64,000 bases of DNA from G020354785 sp964521285 (GTDB lineage Bacteria; Bacteroidota; Bacteroidia; Bacteroidales; UBA10428), in NCBI GenBank assembly GCA_964521285.1, contig CAZFQS010000009.1:62001-126000 (forward strand). The letters run 5' to 3'. How positions within the stretch are numbered: position 1 is the stretch's first letter; each line of letters opens with the position of its first letter. Below are positions 35,701 through 42,618 of this stretch, one piece after another. The translations under genes and the position numbers were made by a program. The notes under the pieces were generated by a model. That model searched no databases and had not been told where the DNA came from. It was given only the letters and a program-made list of their open reading frames with translations.

Positions 35701-35864
35701 AAATGAAAGTTTATCTTACAGGTTCTAATCTAATTACGTTCACTAAATATTCCGGGTATGATCCTGAGTTTTATTATAACAGCAACATTATGTACACAGG
35801 GGTGGATTTTGGAAAAATACCATTCGGAAGGTCCGTTATATTAGGAATTTACTTTGAATTATAA
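32745..35864 (+). CDS. SusC/RagA-type TonB-dependent transporter, second of two
   Basis: A 1039-aa transporter. Either ATG 32745 or ATG 32778 (MRYLLIIIFTSIQIQLYSQ) may start it; the second leaves a normal signal peptide. CarboxypepD_reg-like domain about 38-115, then a short link YKSNDDLIVTPYADKKAKE instead of the usual LDEVVVTGYG-type box, plug about 140-255 (FARIIQGKAAGVRVNT, SLRGPSTISGRNDPVVIIDGV, ITIMKDAQSYLGSMGANGV) and a barrel ending ILGIYFEL. It is clearly paralogous to but divergent from the first SusC, so the two pairs may take different fragments of one polymer. SusD follows after 16 bp. Confidence 0.93.
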   Translation: MSKKIIFNSKIMRYLLIIIFTSIQIQLYSQEQSNINITGTVTNAVSSEPVSQVLISISGTSISVTTDENGKFQISDVNTNALVIAKHPDFVGKELYLAGRDNLDIKIIPVDYKSNDDLIVTPYADKKAKEIPVSFEYFSKSDVQNTSETTFARIIQGKAAGVRVNTLSGMPGALSVFSLRGPSTISGRNDPVVIIDGVLHEIHYPKESPIDGFVHNPLEMVDIDDIENITIMKDAQSYLGSMGANGVIVINTEERKETSSAIRVHVYQGFTSPSSSKMSLMNSEQFNNYLSQQIASSGLSQDEINAKFPFLTGGNDPDGLYSNNTNWQDEIFTSGLISKYHIFLKGGDNVGNLNMSVGYLKHNGIIKNTSYSRFNLRINSKINITKRFSFIPNVKVSTSDSYLMDQGASEITNPILAANLKPPVTRPYLVEGTTSDQYLNDVGAFGVSNPLAITNRYLAQNKNYQFIASGKASYNFSSKFSVSTNLNLSYNSSRDNLFVPDKGLVEIDSARNSMNTMVTEFKSLQNNFMMYYSTDLNESSYLELRVGNRIMRSIYEYDLGYDINSPTDDFTTLGSGAEDQFLRETKGNYRSLNFVSYYTIADFSFLDKYYLNASVTLDGNSVINENNRYRLYYSVTGAWNLASGNVSMLSRFDELKIRASYGTSGNIFNEIYDYSRLFYVGKRITDIGVIVLESIPNENMEVEKKSTINLGFDISTARQKFNTSIDLFYETVNNLIIRKKISSAYGYPYIYSNSGKMANLGAELTTDYRFKTGQSFWTIGFTAASMMNKITAINQDLAEGERNIILTQVEDRQNNTVATLITEVGEPMYAFYGYETDGVFTSQEEANSIIGPKGAIMQVGDVKFKDKNRDGIINEEDLEYIGNPLPLVYGALFTSFKRGRLKASANIGYSVGNKIYNYVAMKANSADNFYNQNKDVLDSNTPRIAYGDPSGNNVFSDRWIEDGSYMRLKNVTISYDFPASNRFFKKMKVYLTGSNLITFTKYSGYDPEFYYNSNIMYTGVDFGKIPFGRSVILGIYFEL

Positions 35865-35880
35865 TTTAACATTGTTTAAA

Positions 35881-37359
35881 ATGAAAAAACATAAATACGG
35901 AATTTTTCAAATAATTTCAGGAATTTTATTAATAGCAGCAATATTATCATCTTGCGAAGATTTCTTAAATGAGGTGCCCGGTGATAAAATAACTCCTGAT
36001 CAACACTATAAAACAAGTATTGATGCTTTTACTTCAACGATCGGGGCATATTCGGTATTACAGGAAGTTGTGCCGGATTTAGTCGTACTGAGCGATTTAC
36101 GTTCGGATTTGATGACTGAAACTGAGAATTTTGATATGGATTTAAGAAATATCAACCGTCACAATATTGATATTGATAATAAATATAATGACCCTACAGG
36201 TTATTATAGGGTAATAATTAATGCAAACGAGGTATTGAATAATCTTGAGAATATCCAGATATATGACAGAGATTTCGATTCACTTTCGCTTGCATATGCC
36301 ACGATAGATATGGTAAGCCTGAGGTCATGGGCATATTTTACCCTTGTAAGGCTTTATGGAGAAGCTGCATATATCCCTGAAGATATGAATTCATATGATG
36401 AAAATTATCAGTTTGAATATTATACTAAGGATAGAATGATTGATACATTAATTAGTCATTTAGATACAACATTTACCTATCGCGATCTATTTATTGATAG
36501 AGAAATGTCCCACTCAGCACTACTTTATGAAAGAGCTCTAAGAGGGGAATTATATCTTGAAAAGGGAGATTATCAGCTAGCATCATGGTGTTTTATAAAT
36601 GCTATTGGGGATGCCGATATTAGATCCAGATTTAAAATGGAGGATTTTGAAGATGAAGATTGGAAAAATATTTTTGTAAACTCTTTAGGGCAAATATCAG
36701 AGGTAATGTCATCAGTACCTTACTCTTATGAGGATAATCAGGAAAATCCACTGTCAGATATCTTTTTTGCCGACAGGAAATATTTGGTTAAACCATCAGA
36801 TTACATTGTAAATTTATTTAGTAAACAAACTACACAGGAAAATGAAACAGGTGATACATATAGAGGAGAAGGGATATCGTATGCATATGATTCAATAACC
36901 GGTAAATTGGTAGTGAATAAATACAGCATAAATCCAAATGAATTTTCAGGAGCTGATATTATAATATACAGAGCAGCAGATATTCACCTGTTGTTAGCAG
37001 AAGCACTTAACCAAATGGGAGAATATGAAGCGGCCCTTAGTATTATCAACGATGGCTACACTGACCCCCCGGGATGGAGAAGGGTCAATGGAATCCGAAA
37101 CCGTGTATTACTAACCTTGAAAGACATGCCTGCTTCTGATATTAAGAACTCTATAGAAGATATTATTATGGAAGAAAGAGCTATGGAATTGGCTTTTGAA
37201 GGAAAAAGATGGTTTGACCTTGTTAGAGTAGCAAATCGAAGGGGTGAATCATATCTTGCCGGTAAAGTATCTGCTAAATACGGTGATGCATCCGTTGCTT
37301 CAACAGTATATGATAAACTAATGGATAAAAATAACTGGTATTTGCCTTTTAATAAATAA
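35881..37359 (+). CDS. SusD/RagB-type substrate-binding lipoprotein, second of two
   Basis: Start at ATG 35881 gives a lipoprotein signal with lipobox ILSSC followed by EDFLNEVPGDKITPDQHYKT, a classic SusD beginning; an upstream in-frame ATG at 35854 would overlap the SusC gene. The 492-aa product carries LRSWAYFTLVRLYGEAAYIP and, near the C-terminus, EERAMELAFEGKRWFDLVRV, the SusD signature. It ends LMDKNNWYLPFNK. It is the last gene of the FAS1/SusCD unit, followed by a terminator at 37369. Confidence 0.93.
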   Translation: MKKHKYGIFQIISGILLIAAILSSCEDFLNEVPGDKITPDQHYKTSIDAFTSTIGAYSVLQEVVPDLVVLSDLRSDLMTETENFDMDLRNINRHNIDIDNKYNDPTGYYRVIINANEVLNNLENIQIYDRDFDSLSLAYATIDMVSLRSWAYFTLVRLYGEAAYIPEDMNSYDENYQFEYYTKDRMIDTLISHLDTTFTYRDLFIDREMSHSALLYERALRGELYLEKGDYQLASWCFINAIGDADIRSRFKMEDFEDEDWKNIFVNSLGQISEVMSSVPYSYEDNQENPLSDIFFADRKYLVKPSDYIVNLFSKQTTQENETGDTYRGEGISYAYDSITGKLVVNKYSINPNEFSGADIIIYRAADIHLLLAEALNQMGEYEAALSIINDGYTDPPGWRRVNGIRNRVLLTLKDMPASDIKNSIEDIIMEERAMELAFEGKRWFDLVRVANRRGESYLAGKVSAKYGDASVASTVYDKLMDKNNWYLPFNK

Positions 37360-37368
37360 TAAAAAAAA

Positions 37369-37393
37369 AGAGACTGCCCAATTGGCAATCTCT
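37369..37393. terminator. Bidirectional terminator between susD and the T9SS cargo gene
   Basis: Stem AGAGACTGCC / GGCAATCTCT with one mismatch and loop CAATT. On the minus strand it is followed by nine T, a strong terminator for the gene 37471-38553; on the + strand by ATTTT, weaker, for the six-gene unit. Confidence 0.8.
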
Positions 37394-37470
37394 ATTTTAA
37401 CTACATTTAAAAAGTATATAAAATATTTTAAATAATTTAGGTTACCCCGTTAAACCAGACTATTAGCTTT

Positions 37471-38553
37471 TTATTTTTTGATTTTATTTATTGAAATTTT
37501 GTTGTTGTTATCAATGAGTCTAACCAGGTATATACCACTTTCTACAAAACCTAAATCAACAAACAATTTATTGCTTTTTGCAAGTGCTGTATATACTAGC
37601 TTTCCTGTTATATCTAAGACCTCCACTTTATTTAAATTGACCATTTCTACAACCAGGTTTTGTGTTACAGGATTAAAGTAAACCTTTGAAGCAACTGCCC
37701 CATAGTTTACTTCTTTTACACCAGTCCCCCCTCGATCATGGCCGGATAACCTGGCTGCTTCTCTAAGGAAAATTTCTTTAGACACTTCAGTTAAGCGGGA
37801 ATAAAATTGCGGTGGTTGACTGCTATTGTCATGACCAAGACCAAAGTAAACTCTTTCTCCCTCTGGATAATCAAGTGATCCGGAATAAAATTCATCACCA
37901 TCAAGAAAACGAACCCAGCATGGTTCGCCACCAGCCAATACTGCCATAACTGTTCCGTTTCCAGGATCTTCCGGATTTATACAATCCCATTGACCATACC
38001 AGAAGGGAATACTATCGGTAATATCCAGATCTTCAAATAAATCTTCCAGACCGTCAAATACTTCATCATCCGGGTCCTCAAGCATGGCATTTATAATTGC
38101 TGAATCTTCCACAGCAGCATCTGAGCTAATATTTGTAGTATTGAACCAGTTCATCCTGCTGTTTCGCAATGCCCACATGTTTTCAGTCACAATAGGAGCA
38201 ATGAGTTCATTCCAGGCTGTTTTGTGAGGATCTTGAAATGTGACACTGGGAACAGGTCGGCCAATATATATCAAATCTGGTTCATTGAGCATATCGATTA
38301 CTGACTGATCCGCTGTTGAAAGTTCCGGCGGAAATTGCATTACCGTCACATCATAACCATCTTCAATAAACATATCTATAATATGCTGTTCGGAAATAAG
38401 GGTATCATTCGGCACATCTTCGCCAGGACCCTGTGCCATTTTAGCTGTGTCAGTAATGAAAACAAGTTTAGTCTGTGCGGACAGAGGACCTGAAAATAAC
38501 AGTGCCAGCATGAATAAAAAGGTAATTTTTTTAAGTAGTAATAATTTTTTCAT
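37471..38553 (-). CDS. Secreted T9SS cargo protein, ThuA-like N-terminal region
   Basis: A 360-aa protein with signal peptide (about 1-26, ending GPLSAQ) and a C-terminal type A T9SS sorting domain (about 285-360: VYFNPVTQNLVVEM, LDITGKLVYTA, SGIYLVRLIDNNNKISINKIKK), so it is exported through the outer membrane and anchored or released there. The body starts TKLVFITDTAKMAQGPGEDV and continues with alternating strands and helices (DGYDVTVMQFPPEL, PDLIYIGRPV); the pattern resembles the flavodoxin-like ThuA/class I amidotransferase-like fold. No catalytic triad is evident. It is convergent with the FAS1/SusCD unit and may act on the same material. Confidence 0.75.
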   Translation of the reverse strand: MKKLLLLKKITFLFMLALLFSGPLSAQTKLVFITDTAKMAQGPGEDVPNDTLISEQHIIDMFIEDGYDVTVMQFPPELSTADQSVIDMLNEPDLIYIGRPVPSVTFQDPHKTAWNELIAPIVTENMWALRNSRMNWFNTTNISSDAAVEDSAIINAMLEDPDDEVFDGLEDLFEDLDITDSIPFWYGQWDCINPEDPGNGTVMAVLAGGEPCWVRFLDGDEFYSGSLDYPEGERVYFGLGHDNSSQPPQFYSRLTEVSKEIFLREAARLSGHDRGGTGVKEVNYGAVASKVYFNPVTQNLVVEMVNLNKVEVLDITGKLVYTALAKSNKLFVDLGFVESGIYLVRLIDNNNKISINKIKK

Positions 38554-38707
38554 AGTTTTATTCTTTTAGTTAGTATATAAAATGTAATATAAAAATAAAA
38601 TATTAATAAAACAAGGCCTATTAAATTTCCGTCATTTGCTATTACATTTTGGACTAATGACTTAGGTTGATTTCTTGTTGAAAAAAAGTTCGAACGTGGT
38701 TCAGTGC

Positions 38708-38749
38708 GTACCACAAGACCTACCCTAAACAGGGAAGGTCTTGTGGTAC
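38708..38749. repeat. Long inverted repeat that includes the tRNA-Phe 3' end
   Basis: GTACCACAAGACCT (38708-38721) is the exact reverse complement of AGGTCTTGTGGTAC (38736-38749). Inside, CCCT/AGGG adds four pairs after one A-A mismatch, with a 4-nt loop. The right arm contains the last six bases of tRNA-Phe, so the transcript hairpin would compete with the acceptor stem. No T-run follows on the minus strand. Confidence 0.75.
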
Positions 38750-38816
38750 CACCTGGAATCGAACCAGGGACACCTGGATTTTCAGTCCAGTGCTCTACCA
38801 TCTGAGCTATGGCACC
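38744..38816 (-). tRNA. tRNA-Phe (anticodon GAA)
   Basis: A full 73-nt cloverleaf on the minus strand: acceptor GGTGCCA / TGGTACC (one G-U), D stem GCTC/GAGC, anticodon stem CTGGA/TCCAG with loop CTGAAAA (anticodon GAA), T stem CCTGG/CCAGG with loop TTCGATT, discriminator A. CCA is not encoded (A is followed by CAAG), so it is added after transcription. A spurious open frame runs across it. The 3' end is embedded in the inverted repeat at 38708-38749. Confidence 0.97.
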
Positions 38817-38833
38817 ATAATATTAAGGCGCTG

Positions 38834-38868
38834 CAAAGCTAAAGAAAAAAATTATTTTAAGAAACAAA
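38834..38868 (-). promoter_or_regulatory. Promoter of tRNA-Phe
   Basis: On the minus strand TAGCTTTG (38841-38834) matches the Bacteroidota -7 element TAnnTTTG exactly; a TTTG lies 23 bases upstream (38868-38865), slightly beyond the usual 19-21. The mature tRNA begins 17 bases after the -7 box. Confidence 0.6.
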
Positions 38869-38915
38869 TTTATTAGCATTATTTATAAAAATCACTGTTA
38901 ATTTTCTTTATTTTA

Positions 38916-38923
38916 TACTTTTG
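38916..38923 (+). promoter_or_regulatory. -7 promoter element of the M16 peptidase gene
   Basis: TACTTTTG fits TAnnTTTG and ends 16 bases before the ATG at 38940, which would leave a very short leader of about 10 nt. The -33 region (TGTTAA around 38896) is weak. Confidence 0.45.
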
Positions 38924-38939
38924 TAAGCCCATTCTTAAG

Positions 38940-40160
38940 ATGGATTATCAAACCCATATATTATCCAACGGAATACGTCTGATACACAAGCAGGTGAATA
39001 ACCCTGTGGCATATTGCGGTATTATCATCAGTACAGGTTCAAGGGATGAAAAGCCTGAAGAACATGGAATGGCACATTTAATAGAACATCTTTTATTTAA
39101 AGGAACAAAAAAAAGAAAAGCCTTTAATATCCTTAGCAGGATGGAGGATGTTGGCGGCGAATTAAATGCTTATACTACCAAGGAAGATACTTGTGTTTAT
39201 GCAACTTTTTTCAGTAATTATTATCCCAGGGCATTGGAACTTATGAGTGATATTGTCTTTAATTCTGATTTTCCCGAAAAGGAGATAGAAAAGGAAAAAG
39301 AGGTAATTATCGACGAAATAAATTCCTATAAAGACACGCCTTCAGAAATGATTTTTGATGAATTTGATGAACTGGTATTCCCGGATAATCCTATTGGCAG
39401 AAACATTCTCGGAGAAAAAGAGAAGCTTAAATCATTCACCAGGAAAGATATTCTGCAATTTATAAAGAGTAATTACAATACTGATCAGATAGTTGTTTCG
39501 TCTGTAGGTAACATTACATTCAGCAAATTAATAAAACAGTTTGATAAATATTTCGGGCATATTCCGGAAAAATCAAGCCCCGTAAAACTCATTCGCTATT
39601 CAGAATATTCGCCGGTATCCAGGGAGAATAAAATTAACACATTTCAGTCTCATTGCATTATAGGCAATATAGCTTATAATATTAAAGATGAGAAGAGATT
39701 TGTTCTTAATCTGCTAAATAATGTATTGGGCGGACCCGGCCTTAATTCCCGTTTAAGTATGTCGCTTCGGGAGAAGAATGGCTTTGTGTACAATATTGAT
39801 TCAACCTATACTCCTTACAGCGATACGGGAGTTATAAGTATTTATTTTGGCACAGATAAGGCCGATATTGAAATAAGCATAAAGACCGTGCTGAAGGAGC
39901 TTAAGAAACTAAAAACAAAGCCGCTGACCGATTCACAGTTAATAAAGGCAAAAAGACAAATTCTCGGACAAATTGCAATATCACTTGAAAGCAATGAAAA
40001 TCTTATGCTGTCAATGGGTAAGAGTTATATGATATTCAATAAAGTTGATTCATTGGAAGAAATAAGCAGGAAGTACAATGTTATCAATGCAAAAGAATTG
40101 CAGGATGTGGCAAATGATCTTTTTAACAAGGAAAAATTGTCGTATTTAGTTTATAAATAA
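38940..40160 (+). CDS. M16-family zinc metallopeptidase (insulinase-like)
   Basis: A 406-aa protein with the inverted zinc motif HxxEH at 46-50 (HLIEH) inside EEHGMAHLIEHLLFKGT, the third metal ligand expected in the helix EKEKEVIIDEINSY (about 120), and the second half-domain with LNNVLGGPGLNSRLSMSLREKNGFVYNI, the R-x-Y-type substrate site of the family. It has no signal peptide and resembles mitochondrial-processing-peptidase/YmxG-type cytoplasmic members that degrade short peptides. It is followed 18 bp later by an O-methyltransferase gene, probably in one transcript. Confidence 0.92.
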   Translation: MDYQTHILSNGIRLIHKQVNNPVAYCGIIISTGSRDEKPEEHGMAHLIEHLLFKGTKKRKAFNILSRMEDVGGELNAYTTKEDTCVYATFFSNYYPRALELMSDIVFNSDFPEKEIEKEKEVIIDEINSYKDTPSEMIFDEFDELVFPDNPIGRNILGEKEKLKSFTRKDILQFIKSNYNTDQIVVSSVGNITFSKLIKQFDKYFGHIPEKSSPVKLIRYSEYSPVSRENKINTFQSHCIIGNIAYNIKDEKRFVLNLLNNVLGGPGLNSRLSMSLREKNGFVYNIDSTYTPYSDTGVISIYFGTDKADIEISIKTVLKELKKLKTKPLTDSQLIKAKRQILGQIAISLESNENLMLSMGKSYMIFNKVDSLEEISRKYNVINAKELQDVANDLFNKEKLSYLVYK

Positions 40161-40178
40161 TTGTTACTATTATTAATA

Positions 40179-40823
40179 ATGCTCAAGTTCGATCAGGAAA
40201 TATTTGATTATATCCATAAGTACACAACTCCGGAAGATAAAGTACTTCAAGAGCTTTACCGTGAAACACATGTAAAAGTATTGCATCCCTATATGCTGGC
40301 AGGTCATTTACAGGGCAAAATTCTGGAAATTTTAAGCAGAATGATTTGTCCTGATAATATTCTGGAAGTAGGGACTTACACCGGTTATTCGGCCATATGC
40401 CTGGCAAAAGGACTATCCAAAGGTGGAAAAGTCCATACTATTGAGCGTAATGATGAATTGAAGGATATATCACAAAAGTATTTTAAAAAGGCAGGTGTTG
40501 AAAATAAGATAATTCAATATACCGGAGATGCCAGAGAAATAATACCCCGATTAGATTTTTTATTTGAACTGGTATACATTGATTCTGATAAAGACGAATA
40601 TCTGCATATTTATAATCAGGTATTTGATAAAGTACCTCCAGGGGGCTGCATACTTGCAGATAATGTATTATGGGAGGGGAAGGTTACTGAAAAGCATAAA
40701 TCAGGCGATACAGAGACCAGGAGTATTATAGAATTCAACGATTTCATTAAGAATGATGAAAGGGTTGAAAATGTTATACTGCCAATAAGGGATGGATTGA
40801 TGATCATAAGGAAAATAAGTTGA
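40179..40823 (+). CDS. SAM-dependent O-methyltransferase (family 3, catechol-type)
   Basis: A 214-aa cytoplasmic methyltransferase when begun at ATG 40179 (MLKFDQEIFDYIHKY); the frame is open to a TTG at 40161. The SAM site is EVGTYTGYSAICLAKGL with the acidic residue after the next strand in HTIERND, and the metal-binding acidic residues typical of the family lie in YIDSDKDEYLHIYN and ILADNVLWEG. The family methylates catechols, caffeoyl-CoA and, in bacteria, wobble 5-hydroxyuridine of tRNA (TrmR); the last is plausible because many Bacteroidota carry one copy. Substrate is not resolved by sequence. Confidence 0.88.
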   Translation: MLKFDQEIFDYIHKYTTPEDKVLQELYRETHVKVLHPYMLAGHLQGKILEILSRMICPDNILEVGTYTGYSAICLAKGLSKGGKVHTIERNDELKDISQKYFKKAGVENKIIQYTGDAREIIPRLDFLFELVYIDSDKDEYLHIYNQVFDKVPPGGCILADNVLWEGKVTEKHKSGDTETRSIIEFNDFIKNDERVENVILPIRDGLMIIRKIS

Positions 40824-40947
40824 TAAAAAAGAAATCTAAATAAATCATTAATTAATGAAATTAAGTATATTAATTCGTTTAAAGTCAGGTTAAACAATTT
40901 TCAGGCAGCATTGTTAATAAGATATATAACATTCATATCGAAAAAGG

Positions 40948-41838
40948 ATGGCGACGTATACAATAAGGGATTTGGAAAAAATCTCAGGCATTAAAGCCCA
41001 TACTATCAGGATATGGGAAAAGCGTTATAACATTATTGCCCCGACTCGTACAGCCACAAATATCAGAAATTATTGCGACGGTGAATTAAGGAAATTATTA
41101 AATATTTCGCTGCTAAACCGAAACGGACTGAAAATTTCAAAGCTAGCCAGATTATCAAATGAAGAAATAAATGAAAAAATTAACCAGCTGATTCAGAGAT
41201 ACAATGATGCTGAGAGTCTTATTGATAATTTAACAATTGCAATGGTAGAGCTGGATCAGAGTAAAGTGGAAAAAATATTATCCAGGGCTATAATGCAATT
41301 AGGATTTGAAGAAACAATTATAAAAATTCTGTATCCCTTTTTAGTTAAGATTGGAGTAATGTGGCAGACAGGAATAATTAATCCTGCACAGGAACATTTC
41401 ATAACCAATCTTTTTCGTAAGAAACTCATGGTTGCCATTGACGCATTAATTACCACAAATAATCCCAATTCAAAAAAATTTTTTTTATTTCTTCCGGAGA
41501 GTGAATACCATGAAATAGGATTATTGTTTTTTTATTACCTGGTAAAGAGGCGCGGACATCAGGTTATTTATTTAGGGCAATCGGTTCCGTTTAATGATTT
41601 AATTGAGACTAAAAAATTGAAACCTGCAAATTACCTGGTAACTGCATTTGTATCATATATAAGCGGGAAAGATATATTAAAGTATGCAAAAACATTATCT
41701 GAAAAATTTGCTGAACAGATAATTTATTTATCCGGCAATCAAACCAGTAATATAAAAGATAAACTACCTGACAATATTAAGATTATATCGTCTCCCGGCG
41801 ATTTCAGGGATGAACTTAATAAAATAGCTCCCTTTTAG
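40948..41838 (+). CDS. MerR-family regulator with B12-binding domain, CarH-like
   Basis: A 296-aa regulator: MerR winged-helix DNA-binding domain (1-75; YTIRDLEKISGIKAHTIRIWEKRY), four-helix bundle (about 85-165) and Rossmann-type cobalamin-binding domain (175-290). It carries the photoreceptor signature W-x9-EH (Trp139, Glu149-His150) and the cobalt-ligating histidine context E-x-H-x-x-G (His188, Gly191). In Thermus CarH these residues bind adenosylcobalamin, with a second histidine next to the Trp; here that position is Gln140. It may therefore sense light or B12. The 3' end is 12 bp from the convergent SRP RNA end. No carotenoid or photolyase gene is near. Confidence 0.85.
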   Translation: MATYTIRDLEKISGIKAHTIRIWEKRYNIIAPTRTATNIRNYCDGELRKLLNISLLNRNGLKISKLARLSNEEINEKINQLIQRYNDAESLIDNLTIAMVELDQSKVEKILSRAIMQLGFEETIIKILYPFLVKIGVMWQTGIINPAQEHFITNLFRKKLMVAIDALITTNNPNSKKFFLFLPESEYHEIGLLFFYYLVKRRGHQVIYLGQSVPFNDLIETKKLKPANYLVTAFVSYISGKDILKYAKTLSEKFAEQIIYLSGNQTSNIKDKLPDNIKIISSPGDFRDELNKIAPF

Positions 41839-41850
41839 TACTCCCAAATA

Positions 41851-41954
41851 AAAAAGGGTAAGCTACTTATATCGCACCGCTTCAACCGCCTACCCTTGCT
41901 TCCTTCCGGATCTGGGGGGGTTCAGCAGGAGCTGGCCGTATAAGACTTACCCCG
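41851..41954 (-). ncRNA. ffs: Signal recognition particle RNA, small bacterial (4.5S)
   Basis: On the minus strand the SRP domain IV core is present (CCAGATCCGGAAGGAAGCA, with the GGAA tetraloop and asymmetric loop), flanked by a long hairpin whose ends GGGGTAAG (5') and CTTACCC (3') pair. The RNA is about 100 nt and runs into a T-run (ACCCTTTTTTATT) that terminates it. It binds Ffh and directs membrane proteins to the translocase. It is single and transcribed against the MerR gene. Confidence 0.96.
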
Positions 41955-41957
41955 GTA

Positions 41958-41989
41958 CAAAACTATTAACTTTTATCTTATCCTGCAAA
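41958..41989 (-). promoter_or_regulatory. Promoter of the SRP RNA gene
   Basis: Minus-strand TTTG (41989-41986), 20 bases, then TAGTTTTG (41965-41958): an exact match to the Bacteroidota housekeeping promoter TTTG-N20-TAnnTTTG. It ends four or five bases before the predicted RNA 5' end at about 41953. Confidence 0.85.
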
Positions 41990-42028
41990 ATAAAAAATCG
42001 GATGTTAATATTTTTAGCGTAAAAAATA

Positions 42029-42036
42029 TATATTTG
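42029..42036 (+). promoter_or_regulatory. -7 promoter element of the DUF4199 gene
   Basis: TATATTTG matches TAnnTTTG exactly, 24 bases before the ATG at 42061. No good -33 TTTG lies at the expected distance (around 42005). Confidence 0.5.
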
Positions 42037-42060
42037 TTTAAATAACATAAACTTTTTACT

Positions 42061-42588
42061 ATGGAAGAAAATAAAAATGACATTCTGAAACATTCTGCGA
42101 CCTATGGAGCAATCATAGGTTTTGCGTTAATAATCTATGCTATTTTACTTTATATTACAGATTTATCACTCTCAAGAGGACTTGGTTATGTGAGTTATAT
42201 AATAATTATTGTAGGATTATATTTAGGTATTAAGAAATTCAGAGAAAATGAACCTTCAGGTGCTATTAAATATAGCAAGGCTCTTGGTGTAGGTGTACTG
42301 ATTTGCGTATTCCTGGGTTTTATAGGTGCCGTTTTTACTTATTTACAGTTCAGGTATATCGATCCCGATATGATAAGTAAAGTTCTTGAAATGAGTGAAG
42401 AAAAACTACTTGAAAGAGGGTTATCTGAAGATATGATTGAAATGCAGTCTCAATTTATGAGGAATTTTATGACACCAGGCATGATGGCTCTGTCATCTTT
42501 TATTTCATATATATTTATGGGAACGGTATTTTCCCTGATAATAGCCGCGATTCTTAAGAAAGAGCCCAATCCTGTGGAAAGTCAATAA
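42061..42588 (+). CDS. DUF4199 membrane protein
   Basis: A 175-aa inner-membrane protein with four hydrophobic helices (about 14-33, 40-56, 74-94, 142-163) and an acidic amphipathic stretch between helices 3 and 4 (MSEEKLLERGLSEDMIEMQ). The layout and the motif SGAIKYSKALGVGVLI are those of DUF4199 proteins, which in Bacteroidota very often precede a DPM1-type glycosyltransferase gene, as here (30 bp). Function unknown; a role in membrane glycolipid traffic is an inference from that pairing. Confidence 0.85.
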   Translation: MEENKNDILKHSATYGAIIGFALIIYAILLYITDLSLSRGLGYVSYIIIIVGLYLGIKKFRENEPSGAIKYSKALGVGVLICVFLGFIGAVFTYLQFRYIDPDMISKVLEMSEEKLLERGLSEDMIEMQSQFMRNFMTPGMMALSSFISYIFMGTVFSLIIAAILKKEPNPVESQ

Positions 42589-42618
42589 TGACATAATTTA
42601 ATAAGACAGAAATAATTA

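Noticed and set aside
38550..38801. Minus-strand open frame of 83 codons
   Set aside because: Its first half is tRNA-Phe read as protein and the inverted repeat; no family resemblance.
40161..40178. TTG start of the O-methyltransferase directly after the M16 stop
   Set aside because: ATG 40179 gives the normal family start; the extension is only a hydrophobic LLLLI run.
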